A stretch of 64,000 bases of DNA, taken from assembly GCA_949317995.1 (NCBI GenBank), contig OX439035.1, forward strand, positions 4,339,227 to 4,403,226. Reading direction: 5' to 3'. The translations under genes were made by a program, and so were the position numbers. The first letter of the stretch is position 1. Each line of letters opens with the position of its first letter. The DNA is from Acholoe squamosa (Eukaryota > Annelida > Polychaeta > Phyllodocida > Polynoidae). Positions 43,661-55,140 of the stretch are shown in pieces. The notes beneath the pieces were generated by a model. It saw only the letters and a list, made by a program, of their open reading frames with translations. It was not told the DNA's origin and did not search any database.

Positions 43661-44309
43661 GTCTGAGAAGCAAAGAAACTCTGCTTAGTCTTAACTACTA
43701 TTAGTGGAGGTAAAATCAACCAAACCAAACTTATTCTATTAGCTTACTTTGGGTTCTGGTACTAGCTGCAGCTAATACGAGAGAATTTACGTTATAGCTT
43801 ACTGTAACCTATTTTGGTCCAAAAAATATATCGTAGCACGTACCTCGCTAATAAGTGCACCGTACGAATAAGGTATACCCTATATTTTCTATGGGCCTTT
43901 TAGGAAAGAAAATTGAGAAAAATGATTAAAAAACCCCATTAGGATCCCTCAGGTGAAATTCGCAGACAAAGGTATAAACATTAAAAGTCACCCTTAAAAG
44001 CTTCCTTTAAGATGAAAGAAAAAACCTGATTCCTGATTGCAACACTGAGGCCCCATCTGGTTGTTAATGGTTAAATACCGGTAATTGAGATCAGAATAAA
44101 TAAATGATAAGGATGGGTGATTAGGTGTGGAGTCTCATCTCATCTCGCAGTTAATGAGCAAGCCGATACCACTCTCCTAGCAGTCACTTTGTGCCTGACT
44201 CTTAACTCTGTCACACAATCTCCTACCAGTTCCTTCCTCGATCACACACTTAATGGGGTACAGAGCAATCTGACTCAAATCCAGTGTTGTGTTGCCAAAA
44301 TGAGGCCAT
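43661..44309. other. Intronic stretch with TA-type MITE remnants
   Basis: CTGCAGCTAATACGAGAGAA at 43770 and GCTAATAAGTGCACCGTACG at 43846 are decayed ends of TA-type MITEs. No gene seen. Confidence 0.5.
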
Positions 44310-44516
44310 CAGTGGCCGATCCAGGATATCGAAAAGGAGTGGGCACGCCCCTTGTTTAAAACCCTACCTTTGGTTAGATTTTGGGGTCAAAAAGTGGCTG
44401 ATCCAGGATATCGAAAAGGTGGTTACATTTTGTAGTCAAAAGAGGCAATTAAACCTTCAACTATTGGCAAAAAGTAGGGGGCCTGGCCTCGCACACCCCG
44501 TCTAAATCCGCTTCTG
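44310..44516. mobile_element. hAT-like MITE, CAGTGGCCGATCCAGG end
   Basis: Left CAGTGGCCGATCCAGGATAT, repeated internally as GTGGCTGATCCAGGATATCG at 44394. Right end TCTAAATCCGCTTCTG. Confidence 0.65.
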
Positions 44517-45346
44517 GCCAGCAAAAGCTGTTGTGAAATCTTAATACTGGTGTAGAGCCTTCAGATAGAGGCCATGGTGACCTGCCATCATCTCAGCTTT
44601 CTGTTTGTGAAATATGATCCAAGAAATCTCCAAGATCTTTACCTTTATTAGAAGAGTTCCTGAGATTTGTGTAAATCCGCTGAGAAAAAGGGGAGTCTAA
44701 AACGATTATATGAATTTCTTATTATGTCTGAACCCTCAATAAATGGTTGATGCTATGTTATTCCTCATGGGCATTTGAGTTAATGAAAAAAAAACAACTT
44801 TTCTTACAAAATATGAACTGCAAACTCATTCCACAACCCTCCAACAGAAAAAGAAATCTTGTTTTGATGAGCATAGGGCACAGAAATAACAGGTGCAATG
44901 CGGCGTGCGTGTTTGTTAGGCTCATTAGTGAGTTTACCTGTCGGTCTTAATAATACTCAATCACGACACATTATAACAAAATAATTTGACACCGTGAAAG
45001 GCGTGGTTCTCATTTTGTTAACGACTGCAATAAGGATGTTGGATAACAGTGCGTGCTAAAATTGAAGCACTTAGATCAAGTGTCAATCATGTGTTTCCTT
45101 ATTTCGATAATGCGACATTACTCTGTAAATGAAGAGCTTCAAGAGCGACTGTTGACTATTGTTCGTAATGTCACTGTATACTTTTTACTGAGGGGAAAAA
45201 TCAATAAGACTGAATAAACCATCAAGTCAAGGTTGCTAGTTCATCAAACATTGTATAGATTATATTGAATATTTGATCTATTATATCTCTCAATTGTCTT
45301 CCTGGCCAAATCCAGTGCCCTGTAAGCCAAAATCTTAAAATGCCTT
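44517..45346. other. Intronic stretch, no gene seen
   Basis: No repeats or coding features that I can support. Confidence 0.5.
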
Positions 45347-45507
45347 TTAACCCTTAAGGGTCTCAGATGTAGGGCTCCATCATGTCCATTGGTCGTCATG
45401 ATGCACCAATGAAGTGCTGGTAAGACTGCTCGCCAGCACTTCATTGGTGCATCATGACGACCAATGGGCATGATGTACTCCTGCATCAGCGGCCTTTAAA
45501 GGGTTAT
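45347..45507. mobile_element. TTAA-type MITE, single-hairpin 161-bp form
   Basis: TTAA + CCCTTAAGGGTCTCAGATGT at the left and GCATCAGCGGCCTTTAAAGGG + TTAT at the right. The two halves pair along almost their full length (GACGACCAATGGGCATGATG). Confidence 0.85.
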
Positions 45508-45668
45508 ACTTATACAGCCTCCCAATAGAGAGGGTGTGACTTATAGGCAGAGTGCCATACATGTGAAGCATACACGAGGGATAATGAGTAGGTACTTGAC
45601 AAAACTGAGCGCCGCTCCCGCACAAGTCCCGGTTTCGTTGTGCACTCTCTCAGAGCCTCCAGGGATCA

Positions 45669-46004
45669 CAGGGGCGTAGGAAAAGGGGGGGCCCAGGGGG
45701 GCCTGGCCCCCCCCCCAATCATGAAGGAGGTGGGGCCTGAGTATGTCTGGGCCCCCCCCCCCCAATATTTTCCAAGAACTCATAAACACACTGGAAAAGA
45801 AGCTAAAACATTACATCTGAAATTAGATTATTTTATGGTGATGTCATAGGGAGAATGGGGGTCTGAGCCTAAAGTAAGATCCAAAATTGACCAAAAATCA
45901 CTTTTCTTTATGAATTCTAAATACGCATCAGCCGACAATTCAAGGTGGTCGCGATGGTGCCCTCGCCGGGCCCCCCCAATGAAGATTTGCTTCCTACGCC
46001 TCTG
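45669..46004. mobile_element. hAT-like MITE with CAGGGGCGTAGGAA ends
   Basis: Ends CAGGGGCGTAGGAA and TTCCTACGCCTCTG with GATCA directly flanking on both sides. The interior has runs of G and C (GGGGGGCCTGGCCCCCC). Confidence 0.78.
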
Positions 46005-47093
46005 GATCATATCTCACTCTGAGGGCCCTCCTGTCCTTGATAATTGGACTGAAGGGGTGGTTGGGGTCTTTTTCACCACAACATCTGAGTCATCTGAACA
46101 TGATTATACTTGGGTGGAGATAGGAAGTATCCATTTGTTGATGGTATGATCACTCATGTTACAGGGCATATAAAGAAATAATGTGATTTGGAGACATTTG
46201 GAACCTGTGGGTACAGTGTCAGAGATGTCAGACCTTCAGAGGTCCGTCTATTTTCAGATGTTCAAACTTTCCCAAAAGTCAGACATCACAGAGGCTTCTT
46301 CCATCTTGTGGTCATAATATAGATAGAGGGAATTACATTAATCATAGATACCCTTACAACATGCCCTTTCTACTTCTATGGAACATAAGACTGAGCATAG
46401 TCCAGGCTTCAGCAGGTGAAATTAAGCATGCCTTGTGCTGCCCTCTATCCTTTTCTAGACAAACCACCTTTCAGAGATCAGAGGATCTCTGAAATCTCAT
46501 TTCAGAGGACATGAATCTAAGCTGGCTTCTGATTGGCTGAAATTCAAATGCAGTCTTTTAATTGTTTTTCTATCACCATCCAATGTAGAGATGGTTTTAA
46601 AGGTTTTTAATGAAGGGAACAGGTTGAAATGAAGATGAGATGGGTGCTTTTAGTATAATAAATTGAGGGAAATGGGTGCTTTGCTAAGACCCAAAAATTT
46701 CAGAGGTTGAGCCCATACCCAACTGACATCTCTGCGGGTACTGGATATTATGTAAACAGATATGAAGTCATCAAATAATTCTATATGACCAAGTTTAATC
46801 CTGTAGATTTCAAATCATTTTCAGAATCTTATTTAAGTGCCTACTTTAAGAGTAATTTTTACCTTCTTCAATCAGGTGAACAGCTGAATAATGAGACTAA
46901 TGTTGAAGTCAGCATATTTGACTTTGATACAACATGCCTAAATTGATTTTCTCTTTATTTACACCACTGATCCACTGTTCTATAAATCTTTGCCCATACA
47001 ACAGGTAAACCATGTGAACTAATCCATTAAATTTATATCATTTGATAAATGTGCACAAAAAAGTAAACCATTATCATTATGATTTATTTCCAG
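46005..47093. other. Intron preceding exon 3, no other gene seen
   Basis: Ordinary AT-rich intron sequence ending in a pyrimidine-rich tract and acceptor GATTTATTTCCAG. Motifs CAGAGG/CCTCTG recur near 46240-46700 without clear structure. Confidence 0.5.
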
Positions 47094-47163
47094 ATGGTTC
47101 AGGAGTACGAGCGGGCCGTCATATTCCGTCTTGGTCGTGTCCTCCCCGGCGCTCGCGGACCTG
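47094..47163 (+). CDS. STOM-like: Stomatin-family gene, exon 3 (start of SPFH domain)
   Basis: 70-nt exon between acceptor TTTATTTCCAG and donor GTAAGTCG. It starts in phase 0, matching the ends of exons 2a and 2b, and ends in phase 1. It codes MVQEYERAVIFRLGRVLPGA and then RGP(G). The stretch EYERAVIFRLGR is the diagnostic start of the stomatin/MEC-2/podocin SPFH domain, directly after the membrane hairpin, where it drives oligomerisation and partner binding at the inner membrane face. The initial Met is an internal residue here, not a start. I did not find the next exon before position 64000, so the gene should continue to the right. I cannot tell stomatin from MEC-2-like paralogues on this fragment. 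Confidence 0.93.
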
Positions 47164-47579
47164 GTAAGTCGTCTTTATGTTTCCTTGGCAACTGTTGAGA
47201 TTTCCTGTTACATTTTTAGAGATAACCTATTATTCTCAAGATAAAACTGATCAACTACCAGAAGTAAGGGAAGGCGAGGAAAGGAAGCATGTCAGAGTGC
47301 GCCTTATATAGGCCTCAATGAAGATGCCCAGTAGATCCGCCATTTTAAATTTCACTGGTACACTGGCACCATAACCACAACGCTCACCTTGGCACTGACT
47401 ACATGCTACTCTGCTTGAAGAGGGATCGTGGTTTCCTGTTGACTGGATGGTGGAGTTCCATAACTACCATGGGCCTGGGTTACCCAAATCTAGTTAGCAG
47501 TGTGCCTGCCTGAGAGGTACTGAGGTGGACATAATGAATATCATTGGTTTAGAACTTTTATGGCCGAAAGATGCCTCGA
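47164..47579. other. Start of intron 3, no gene seen
   Basis: Contains GAAATTTAAAATGGCGG-type scraps (inverted remnant near 47340, CCATTTTAAATTTCACTGG). No coding features. Confidence 0.5.
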
Positions 47580-47815
47580 GCTCCCGGTCTCCAGCTTCAT
47601 GCCCCTTTGTCGTCACAAGCGAGTGTGTAATAGATGTTTAATGCCATTTCGACAGATAAGGTCATGTTCATGGCGAGAAATGCATTACATAATTTCGCAG
47701 AGAAATGTTTAAATGCCTGTGCATGTGTGCACCACACACATCCCGAGGGGATAGGAAAGAGGAGATATAGACCCTTTTAAGTGGGTTAGGGAAGCTTAGG
47801 GTTGCTAACGGCTAA
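47580..47815 (-). mobile_element. SINE-like retroposon, inverted copy
   Basis: Reads in reverse: ATAGATGTTTAATGCCATTT, GCGCA-like CCTGTGCATGTGTGCACCAC, and ACCCTTTTAAGTGGGTTAGG. Partner of 38548, with the extra segment CCGAGGGGATAGGAAAGAGG. Confidence 0.72.
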
Positions 47816-48303
47816 CGTTAAGTAACCACTGCCCAGACGTTAATGTTATATCAGATCTACATAGTCACATACCCCCCTCCCTAATGGCCAGTTACAGTCA
47901 GCCATATAGGCACAGGGGTGGACTGGGGTCCTGAGTGCTTCCCAAGCTATTCCCAAAATGCTAGTTTAATTAACCCTATATTGATTTGCATGAAATTTCA
48001 GAAAGCTATACAATTCCAAAATTTCATATACAAACTGGAAGTAGCATTTCAATAAACAGAAATAAAGAAAAAAAAAAGCAGACATTTTTTTTTTGCTGCT
48101 GCTGCTTGTTGCCGGTGAGTGGCAGCAGAGCAGGGCTTATCAGGCACACAGAGGCCGGGCACCAGGGGCAGGCTGAGCGCTGTTGTCAGTGCTGATAGCG
48201 GCCCCATTGCATTGTGGGACAGTAGATAGGCAGGACTGAGGAGGATGGGTGGAGGGGGTGATAACAGCTAAGGGCTCCCTGTAGGGTAACCATGGGAACA
48301 CTT
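47816..48303. other. Intronic stretch, no gene seen
   Basis: A-run at 48067 and T-run at 48087. The short frames here are unsupported. Confidence 0.5.
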
Positions 48304-48550
48304 TAACCCTTTTAATGTAGGAGTGCATCATGCACATTGGTCGGCACGATGCACCAATGAAGTGCTGGCGATAGTGCTCACCAGCACTTCATTGGTGCAT
48401 CAAGCCAACCCTATTTGTTTTGATACACTCCCAATGCGTCCACATGATGCACCAATACATTGCTGTTTCAATGGTGCATCATGCCGACCATGGACAAGAA
48501 GTAGCCTTGAGGCATCATTGAGGAACACCCCGGGGAACAGCTGAAGGGCT
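48304..48550. mobile_element. TTAA-type MITE, degraded copy
   Basis: TTAACCCTTTTAATGTAGGA at the left, hairpin CCAATGAAGTGCTGGCGATA/CACCAGCACTTCATTGG, then GATACACTCCCAATGCGTCC. The right end is lost near GAAGGGCTAAA. Confidence 0.7.
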
Positions 48551-49839
48551 AAATGCAGATCGGCTACAACCTTTGAATACTGTGTGTATCTGCAGTCTAA
48601 CTGTAGGCTGCAACAGCTTTTATGTATTCCTGTGGACCTGCAGGTTAAAAGACTTAAATGGCTTTTACATATTTGGCTGCTACTGCAGTCCCATTTCCTC
48701 TCTGTACTGTGTACTGTTAAGATAGATGACCCTGGGTTTTAAGCCTCAAGGGTCAGAATTCTTATTCCTTGCGGATTAGACCCACCCTGCACAAAAAGAT
48801 GCACCCAGAAACTTTGCCAGACCTATAAGGCGCACCTGTGTCATTAGTTTGGACCATAAGACGCACCCCTGACTTTGGCTGATTAAAAAAGGTGCACTTT
48901 ACAGGCCTATCCTTGCATATAATCTGCGCCTACTTCGCAAAATAATATCGTTGCCTCAGTGCAACAAGGTTGTATCTGCATTTTCCAAGTTTTGCAGGAG
49001 AGGCAAAAGAAGGGTCCCAGCTACTATAGCACACAGCTGACACAGCCTTATTGCACTGTAACCTGTAGACACACACATAGACAGAGATTCACTACTCTCA
49101 TTGTAAGTAGATAAGGGTCAATACATATTAAATTAGAAGAAAAGTCAATTTTACCGAAATGTCAGTGACAACCTTGTTGCACTGAGGCGACGATATGGGA
49201 GGTCTGTAAAATAGTCTATGCGCTGTGGCATATATTCGGGGTTATTGTGTAGGATTTCAGAATAAATGCCTAAAACCTGGTTATAGATAAATGATCCCTA
49301 TGCCATAGGTACACTAAGGTAAAGAGAGTAAGTACTACATAGTAGGACGCCTGGATTCCACTCTGCAGTTTAACCCTTTCACCCCTGAATTTCTGTTACT
49401 CTATGGGATTTGCGTGCAAATCCTGCTTTATGGGGTTGAAGGGGTTAAATAAAATCAACATGTTTCTATCAGTTTTCTTACACCTACCTGTGGGTTGATG
49501 AATAGTACTAGTCTAGCTCTGTAAGGGACAGAGAGTGCATTAATACATCATGCCCATTGGTCGTCATGATGCATTAGGCCACCCTTAGAAATATGTCCGT
49601 TTCCTGTTCAGAGGGTGGGATTTTTCACACCCATGAGGGAGAGAGGGAAACATTGATTTTTATTTGTCATGAACATCGTAAGTGAGGAAGGCATGAATTC
49701 GTCATTATGTTTTAAGGTTTTGTGATTGGAAACCTAGTTTCTTGTGCTGATGGACGAAAAAAAAAAAATTTCTTCAGAACTCAGGAAAAATCTTTCCCAT
49801 TCTCACAAAAAAATCCTCTGGACAGGAAACAAACATGGC
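48551..49839. other. Intronic stretch with TA-type MITE remnants
   Basis: 48775-48960 carries CCTATAAGGCGCACCTG and ACCATAAGACGCACCCC, internal motifs of the TA-type MITEs without intact ends. A MITE scrap ATCATGCCCATTGGTCGTCA lies at 49546. No gene seen. Confidence 0.55.
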
Positions 49840-50280
49840 CTGAATGCAGCCCTGGTGGGTCACTCACCAGGGCTGCATTCATGCATCATGCAATTCTGCC
49901 GGGTTGGTGCACTCCCAGAGTTGGCATGATACTCCGGTGAAGTGCATCATATGTCATGCATCATGCTGAGCCCATGGGGTTGATACACTCCTGGAGGCTT
50001 GCATGATGCTTCAGTGGGCATGATGCACTCCTGTATAAATGCTTCTTGAAGAGTTAATAGCAACACAGTGCTTTAGTGTAACGAGGCCGGTCCCAACTAC
50101 CACGCGTTGATGTATGGTAGAAGTAGCCGTGGCTGTTTTCATGCATCATGCCGACCCTATTTGGTTCACGCAGTCCTGAAAGGTCGACGTGATGCACAAA
50201 TTCCGAGCTGGTAAATAACACGCCAGCATTTAGTTGGTGCATCATGGCAACAAAATGTAGCTGCGGTCCGTTAAGAGTTA
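49840..50280. mobile_element. TTAA-type MITE modules, rearranged
   Basis: TGAATGCAGCCCTGGTGGGT/CACTCACCAGGGCTGCATTC hairpin, two GGTTGATACACTCC-like modules, then a second decayed block at 50135-50280 (CATGCATCATGCCGACCC, GGTGCATCATGGCAAC). Confidence 0.6.
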
Positions 50281-51102
50281 GGAAGCGGTACCTCACATAT
50301 CTCAAGGTATCATCCATCATGACCAAGGTTAATCTGGTGCCAAGGTCAATCTAGGAACTAATATGTAAGAAATATTTCAAATAGATAAAGTCCCTGAAAC
50401 GAGCATTCACCTAGACTTGCCAAGGTGTACTTTGTATTTTAAGTGATAAGCATGAAATAAAGGTTATTTTCACAGCTTGCGTTAGTCAAATCACTGAGCA
50501 AGCAATAACAACAGTTTTATGATTTCACCTAGCCCTCCTTGTAGTCTTGTTCTAATGGATCTGAGGACAACAACCGCTCCAGCTGTCTCAGAATCTTACA
50601 ATAGGTTAAGAAAATGGAAAAAAGCAATTTCTGAGAAAAGGAGTTTGCTAGATTATTATCCTCCCAAAAGTATATTAATAGTAAATATGAAAATTTTGCA
50701 AAAAGGAAACCAAATGAAATGAGCACATGTTGCTAAGCGATATGCAGACTTGAGTTGTAGCGAGCGGACCCTCTGGAGGGGCAGGGTATGATGGGAATGC
50801 TGTCACGTGTTGCTATTTATAAGGCGCATAGTTCATTATACATGTATAGGCAGACTTAGGGTGGGTAGTGTTCAGTCACTGGTAGCTACTGATGTGGTCT
50901 GGGGGCTGTAAATGTCAGGGATCCAATTCTTCCAAGGGTTTTCCCTGATTTAAGGAATTCTCAAGGTCCTGATACCTATACATTCCAAAAAAGAAGAAAC
51001 AACTCTATTATAGGGCCTCTAATTGAGCAATTAGGAGTTTCTCTCAACATAGCACCTTTTACAAGAATCAATGAAGATCTATAGGTGTAAGGTGTTTTGC
51101 TT
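50281..51102. other. Intronic stretch, no gene seen
   Basis: A motif near 50935 (GGGTTTTCCCTGATTTAAGG) resembles one at 20288 (GGTTTTCCCTGATTTCAGG). Otherwise no features. Confidence 0.5.
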
Positions 51103-51264
51103 TTAAATCTTTAAGGGCCACTGATGCATTGATGAATCATGCCCATTGGTTGTCATGATGCACCAATGAAGTGCTGGCGAGCAGTCTCGCTAGCACTTCA
51201 TTGGTGCAGCATGATGACCTTTGGGTATGATGCGTGAATGTATCAGCGGCCTTTACAGCGTTAA
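51103..51264. mobile_element. TTAA-type MITE, single-hairpin form with both TTAA
   Basis: Left TTAAATCTTTAAGGGCCACT, right TATCAGCGGCCTTTACAGCG + TTAA. Hairpin CCAATGAAGTGCTGGCGAGC/CTCGCTAGCACTTCATTGG. About 160 bp, like the copy at 45347. Confidence 0.82.
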
Positions 51265-51289
51265 ACCACACTTGGTGCATGTGCTATCT

Positions 51290-52504
51290 GCTGCAGCTGG
51301 TGTCTGAATATATTGCATCAGTTTGTTTCAGCACCAGGTTTGGTGTCTGAATAAAGTGCATCAGTTTGTTTCAGCACCAGGTTTGGTGTCTGAATATAGT
51401 GCATCAGTTTGTTTCAGCGCCAGGTTTGGTGTCTGAATATAGTGCATCAGTTTGTTTCAGCACCAGGTTTGGTGTCTGAATATAGTGCATCAGTTTGTTT
51501 CAGCGCCAGGTTTGGTGTCTGAATATAGTGCATCTGTTTGTTTCAGCACCAGGTTTGGTGTCTGAATATAGTGCATCAGTTTGTTTCAGCACCAGGTTTA
51601 GTGTCTGAATATATTGCATCAGTTTGTTTCAGCGCCAGGTTTGGTGTCTGAATATATTGCATCAGTTTGTTTCAGCACCAGGTTTGGTGTCTGAATATAG
51701 TGCATCAGTTTGTTTCCGCGCCAGGTTTGGTGTCTGAATATATTGCATCAGTTTGTTTCAGCACCAGGTTTGGTGTCTGAATATAGTGCATCAGTTTGTT
51801 TCAGCACCAGGTTTGGTGTCTTAATATAGTGCATCAGTTTGTTTCAGCACCAGGTTTGGTGTCTGAATATAGTGCATCAGTTTGTTTCCGCGCCAGGTTT
51901 GGTGTCTGAATATAGTGCATCAGTTTGTTTCAGCACCAGGTTTGGTGTCTGAATATAGTGCATCAGTTTGTTTCAGCGCCAGGTTTGGTGTCTGAATATA
52001 GTGCATTAGTTTGTTTCAGCGCCAGGTTTGGTGTCTGAATATAGTGCATCAGTTTGTTTCAGCGCCAGGTTTGGTGTCTGAATATAGTGCATCAGTTTGT
52101 TTCAGCGCCAGGTTTGGTGTCTGAATATAGTGCATCAGTTTGTTTCAGCACCAGGTTTGGTGTCTGAATATAGTGCATCAGCTTGTTTCAGCGCCAGGTT
52201 TGGTGTCTGAATATAGTGCATCAGTTTGTTTCAGCACCAGGTTTGGTGTCTGAATATAGTGCATCAGTTTGTTTCCGCGCCAGGTTTGGTGTCTGAATAT
52301 AGTGCATCAGTTTGTTTCAGCACCAGGTTTGGTGTCTGAATATAGTGCATCAGCTTGTTTCAGCGCCAGGTTTGGTGTCTGAATATAGTGCATCAGCTTG
52401 TTTCAGCGCCAGGTTTGGTGTCTGAATATAGTGCATCAGTTTGTTTCTGTGCCAGGTTTGGTGTCTGAATATAGTGCACCAGTTTGTTTCAGCGCCAGGT
52501 TTGG
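51290..52504. repeat. 43-bp minisatellite (about 28 copies)
   Basis: Unit CAGGTTTGGTGTCTGAATAT + AGTGCATCAGTTTGTTTCAG + CAC/CGC. It starts within 30 bp of the right TTAA of the preceding MITE. Each unit has an acceptor-like TTTGTTTCAG. Confidence 0.97.
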
Positions 52505-53524
52505 GATAAGCGCCGGCTTTGTTTCGCATGACATGAAATGTTTCAACAAATCTGAAGGGACCAGCAGTGAAGGCTCATAAAGCTAATGGTATCTGGCATA
52601 CCATGTGCAGGCATGTAGGTGTGGTGCAGGTGATGTAAGTAGTAGGGTCTGGAAGGGAGTAGAGGTAGATAAATGGCCATGTACCCCATGTGTCTTTGGT
52701 TAGGCCTGACTTCGGCAATGGTCATTATGTATCAACAGGGGGTGGTGGGTCTGAGGAGGGGGGGGGGCACAAAAACTTTTAACTCCTCCTGAGTGGAGGG
52801 TGTAAAAACTTTTGAAGTAAAAATTGACCCTCTCAAAAATGTCTGCGCGCTACTATAGATTGAAGAGGGGCATGAAAATTCTCTGCGTTTTCACATGTCC
52901 TCTCGAAAACCTACCACCAACCCCCCTGTTGATAAATAATGAACACTCCCTTAGGCTTTACTTAGACTGTCCCTGTCAGCAGATAACCTTCTGCAGGCCT
53001 ATCTACAACTACAAGATCTTAGTATGTAAGGAGGGGGTGGGCTTGGTGAGCTACAGATATGGGACAGTGAGATGAAGACAGCCAGAAGAATGAATTATCA
53101 ACCAATCAGATAATTCCCTGTAATCACTGCAGGGTTTTTATGGTGCATCTGGTACCCATCTTGATAGCTGTGACCAGTGCTTATCCCAACGGTACCAGTC
53201 TAAGCAATGGCGGCCCAAACTTCCTCAACCAAGGATGAAAGTCCTGGATTTAAGCTATTTCTAAGTTCCAAAGACTCATATTTAGAAGCCCCTATTTGAA
53301 CATTTGAGGGTTTGTGTACTCTTGTCACTTCCATACCTGGTTTACCTTTACAGTTTAGGGTGTGGTATGTTGTACCTGAGTTATTATACAGGTAACATCC
53401 AGGTGTGTCATACAGCACCTGTGCACTGTCCCACCACCTGTAAATACCTCTTACACCTGTGGTAGATTACCTGTGGTAGATTACCCGTCAGGTCTTAGTT
53501 AGCACATTTTACCTTTGCCGTCTT
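52505..53524. other. Intronic stretch, no gene seen
   Basis: 53145-53220 (CTGGTACCCATCTTGATAGC, CAGTGCTTATC) resembles 28570-28635, a small dispersed repeat. A G-run lies at 52762. Confidence 0.5.
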
Positions 53525-53690
53525 AACCTGTCAAGGGCTGATAGGCGATACACTCCCAGAGGGTCGGCATGATACGCAAATGAAGTACTGGCGATCAGAC
53601 TCACTAGCAGTAACTAGCACTTCATTGGTGCATCATGACCACCAGTGCATGTGATGTACTAATGATTGAATTAGTGCCCCTTAAAGGCTA
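53525..53690. mobile_element. TTAA-type MITE, degraded copy
   Basis: TTAACCTGTCAAGGGCTGAT at the left, AATGAAGTACTGGCGATCAG and TAGCACTTCATTGGTGCATC hairpin, right end CCCTTAAAGGCTAA. Confidence 0.65.
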
Positions 53691-53854
53691 AAAGAGTTGA
53701 TTGGTCTATGATCTGGTTGTGACCAGGGCGTGGCGCCGTACCGTGGTGCCACCAGGTATATCATTGTCTTGTACCAGTCGTATTGAATATTCCCACCTTG
53801 TCTGCAGCTTACCTGTGTTGGCTACTCGAGCCCACTTCATAGTGTCTAAATCTC

Positions 53855-53962
53855 ATCTTTGTGTGTGGTGCACATATCTGCGGGCACTGACACATTCATC
53901 TGTGAATTTGCGTAATGTAGTTTTCTTGCCATGGATATGACCATAGTTGTGGAAACTTCTTT
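53855..53962 (+). mobile_element. SINE-like retroposon, fragment
   Basis: TGTGTGGTGCACATATCTGC, GGGCACTGACACATTCATCT and GCCATGGATATGACCATAGT match the central part of the 38548 copy. Confidence 0.65.
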
Positions 53963-54004
53963 TGCTGAATTACAGCTCAGCTGTTTATTGTACTCTTTAA
54001 ACTT

Positions 54005-54550
54005 CTGAGGGCGGCTGATGCAGGAGTGCATCATGCCCATTGCTGCTGATGCAGGAGTGCATCATGCCCATTGCTGCTGATGCAGGAGTGCATCATGCCC
54101 ATTGCTGCTGGTGCAGGAGTGCATCATGCCCATTGCTAAGCATGATGCAGGAGTGCATCATGCCCATTGCTGCTGATGCAGGAGTGCATCATGCCCATTG
54201 CTAAGCATGATGCAGGAGTGCATCATGCCCATTGCTGCTGATGCAGGAGTGCATCATGCCCATTGCTGCTGATGCAGGAGTGCATCATGCCCATTGCTAA
54301 GCATGATGCAGGAGTGCATCATGCCCATTGCTGCTGATGCAGGAGTGCATCATGCCCATTGCTAAGCATGATGCAGGAGTGCATCATGCCCATTGCTGCT
54401 GATGCAGGAGTGCATCATGCCCATTGCTAAGCATGATGCATGAGTGCATCATGCCCATTGCTGCTAATGCATGAGTGCATCATGCCCATTGCTTAGCATG
54501 ATGCAGTAATGAAGTGCTGGTAAGTCTGCTTGCTAGCACTTCATTGGTTC
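54005..54550. repeat. 31/34-bp minisatellite (about 15 copies) amplified inside a TTAA-type MITE
   Basis: Units GCTGATGCAGGAGTGCATCA + TGCCCATTGCT, mixed with longer AAGCATGATGCAGGAGTGCA units. The unit equals the first module of the MITE, which resumes after the array with AATGAAGTGCTGGTAAGTCT/GCTAGCACTTCATTGG. Confidence 0.93.
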
Positions 54551-55140
54551 TTCCGAGATCCAATCAACCCCGTTTTCAAGACACGGGGCGGAGGTGCGAC
54601 CTCTCTCTGCTGTGCTACCTTGATGACTGTGAGTACACACAGTCAGACCAGACCCTGGTCTCCTTAGCAACCTTCTGTGACATCATCACTAAAGGTGTAG
54701 TTACCATGGATGCAATAAGCAAAAGATTTGTAGTCACCATGGATGCAATAATATATTGCATCACTCCCTCCAGAGGTGAGAGTTACACTCTCCCAGCAGA
54801 GGACTAATTGCCAAACATATTTCTAGCATAACCACACTGTTAGCATTAGTGGGTGACAGTTCAAGGTTTCGATCTCTTGGATCTCGTCAGGCACAAATAA
54901 AGCTATATCAAGTCCTGTAGTCTTACTACAGTCTCAGTTGTTAATTTTCACAACCGGTATTATATCCAACTCAATCCTTGGAGTGGCCCATGGGAGTGTT
55001 GGGGAGGAGAGGATCCCTCACAAGATTGTTATGGGTTAGCATGATGCATGAATGCAGCTCTGGGGTTGGAATGTCAAACCTGTAGGGTCTACCCTGGTGA
55101 ATATACACTTACTTGGTTCTGTAAAATACCCTGACTACAT
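54551..55140. other. Intronic stretch, no gene recognised
   Basis: A 97-aa plus-strand frame over 54514-54807 includes the MITE hairpin and has no recognisable domain. The repeated TCACCATGGATGCAATAA (54702 and 54735) is a short local duplication. Confidence 0.5.

Noticed and set aside
54514-54807. 97-aa plus-strand frame as a possible gene or stomatin exon
   Set aside because: It starts in the MITE hairpin and shows no SPFH similarity or domain. A GTGAGTAC donor-like site alone is not enough.
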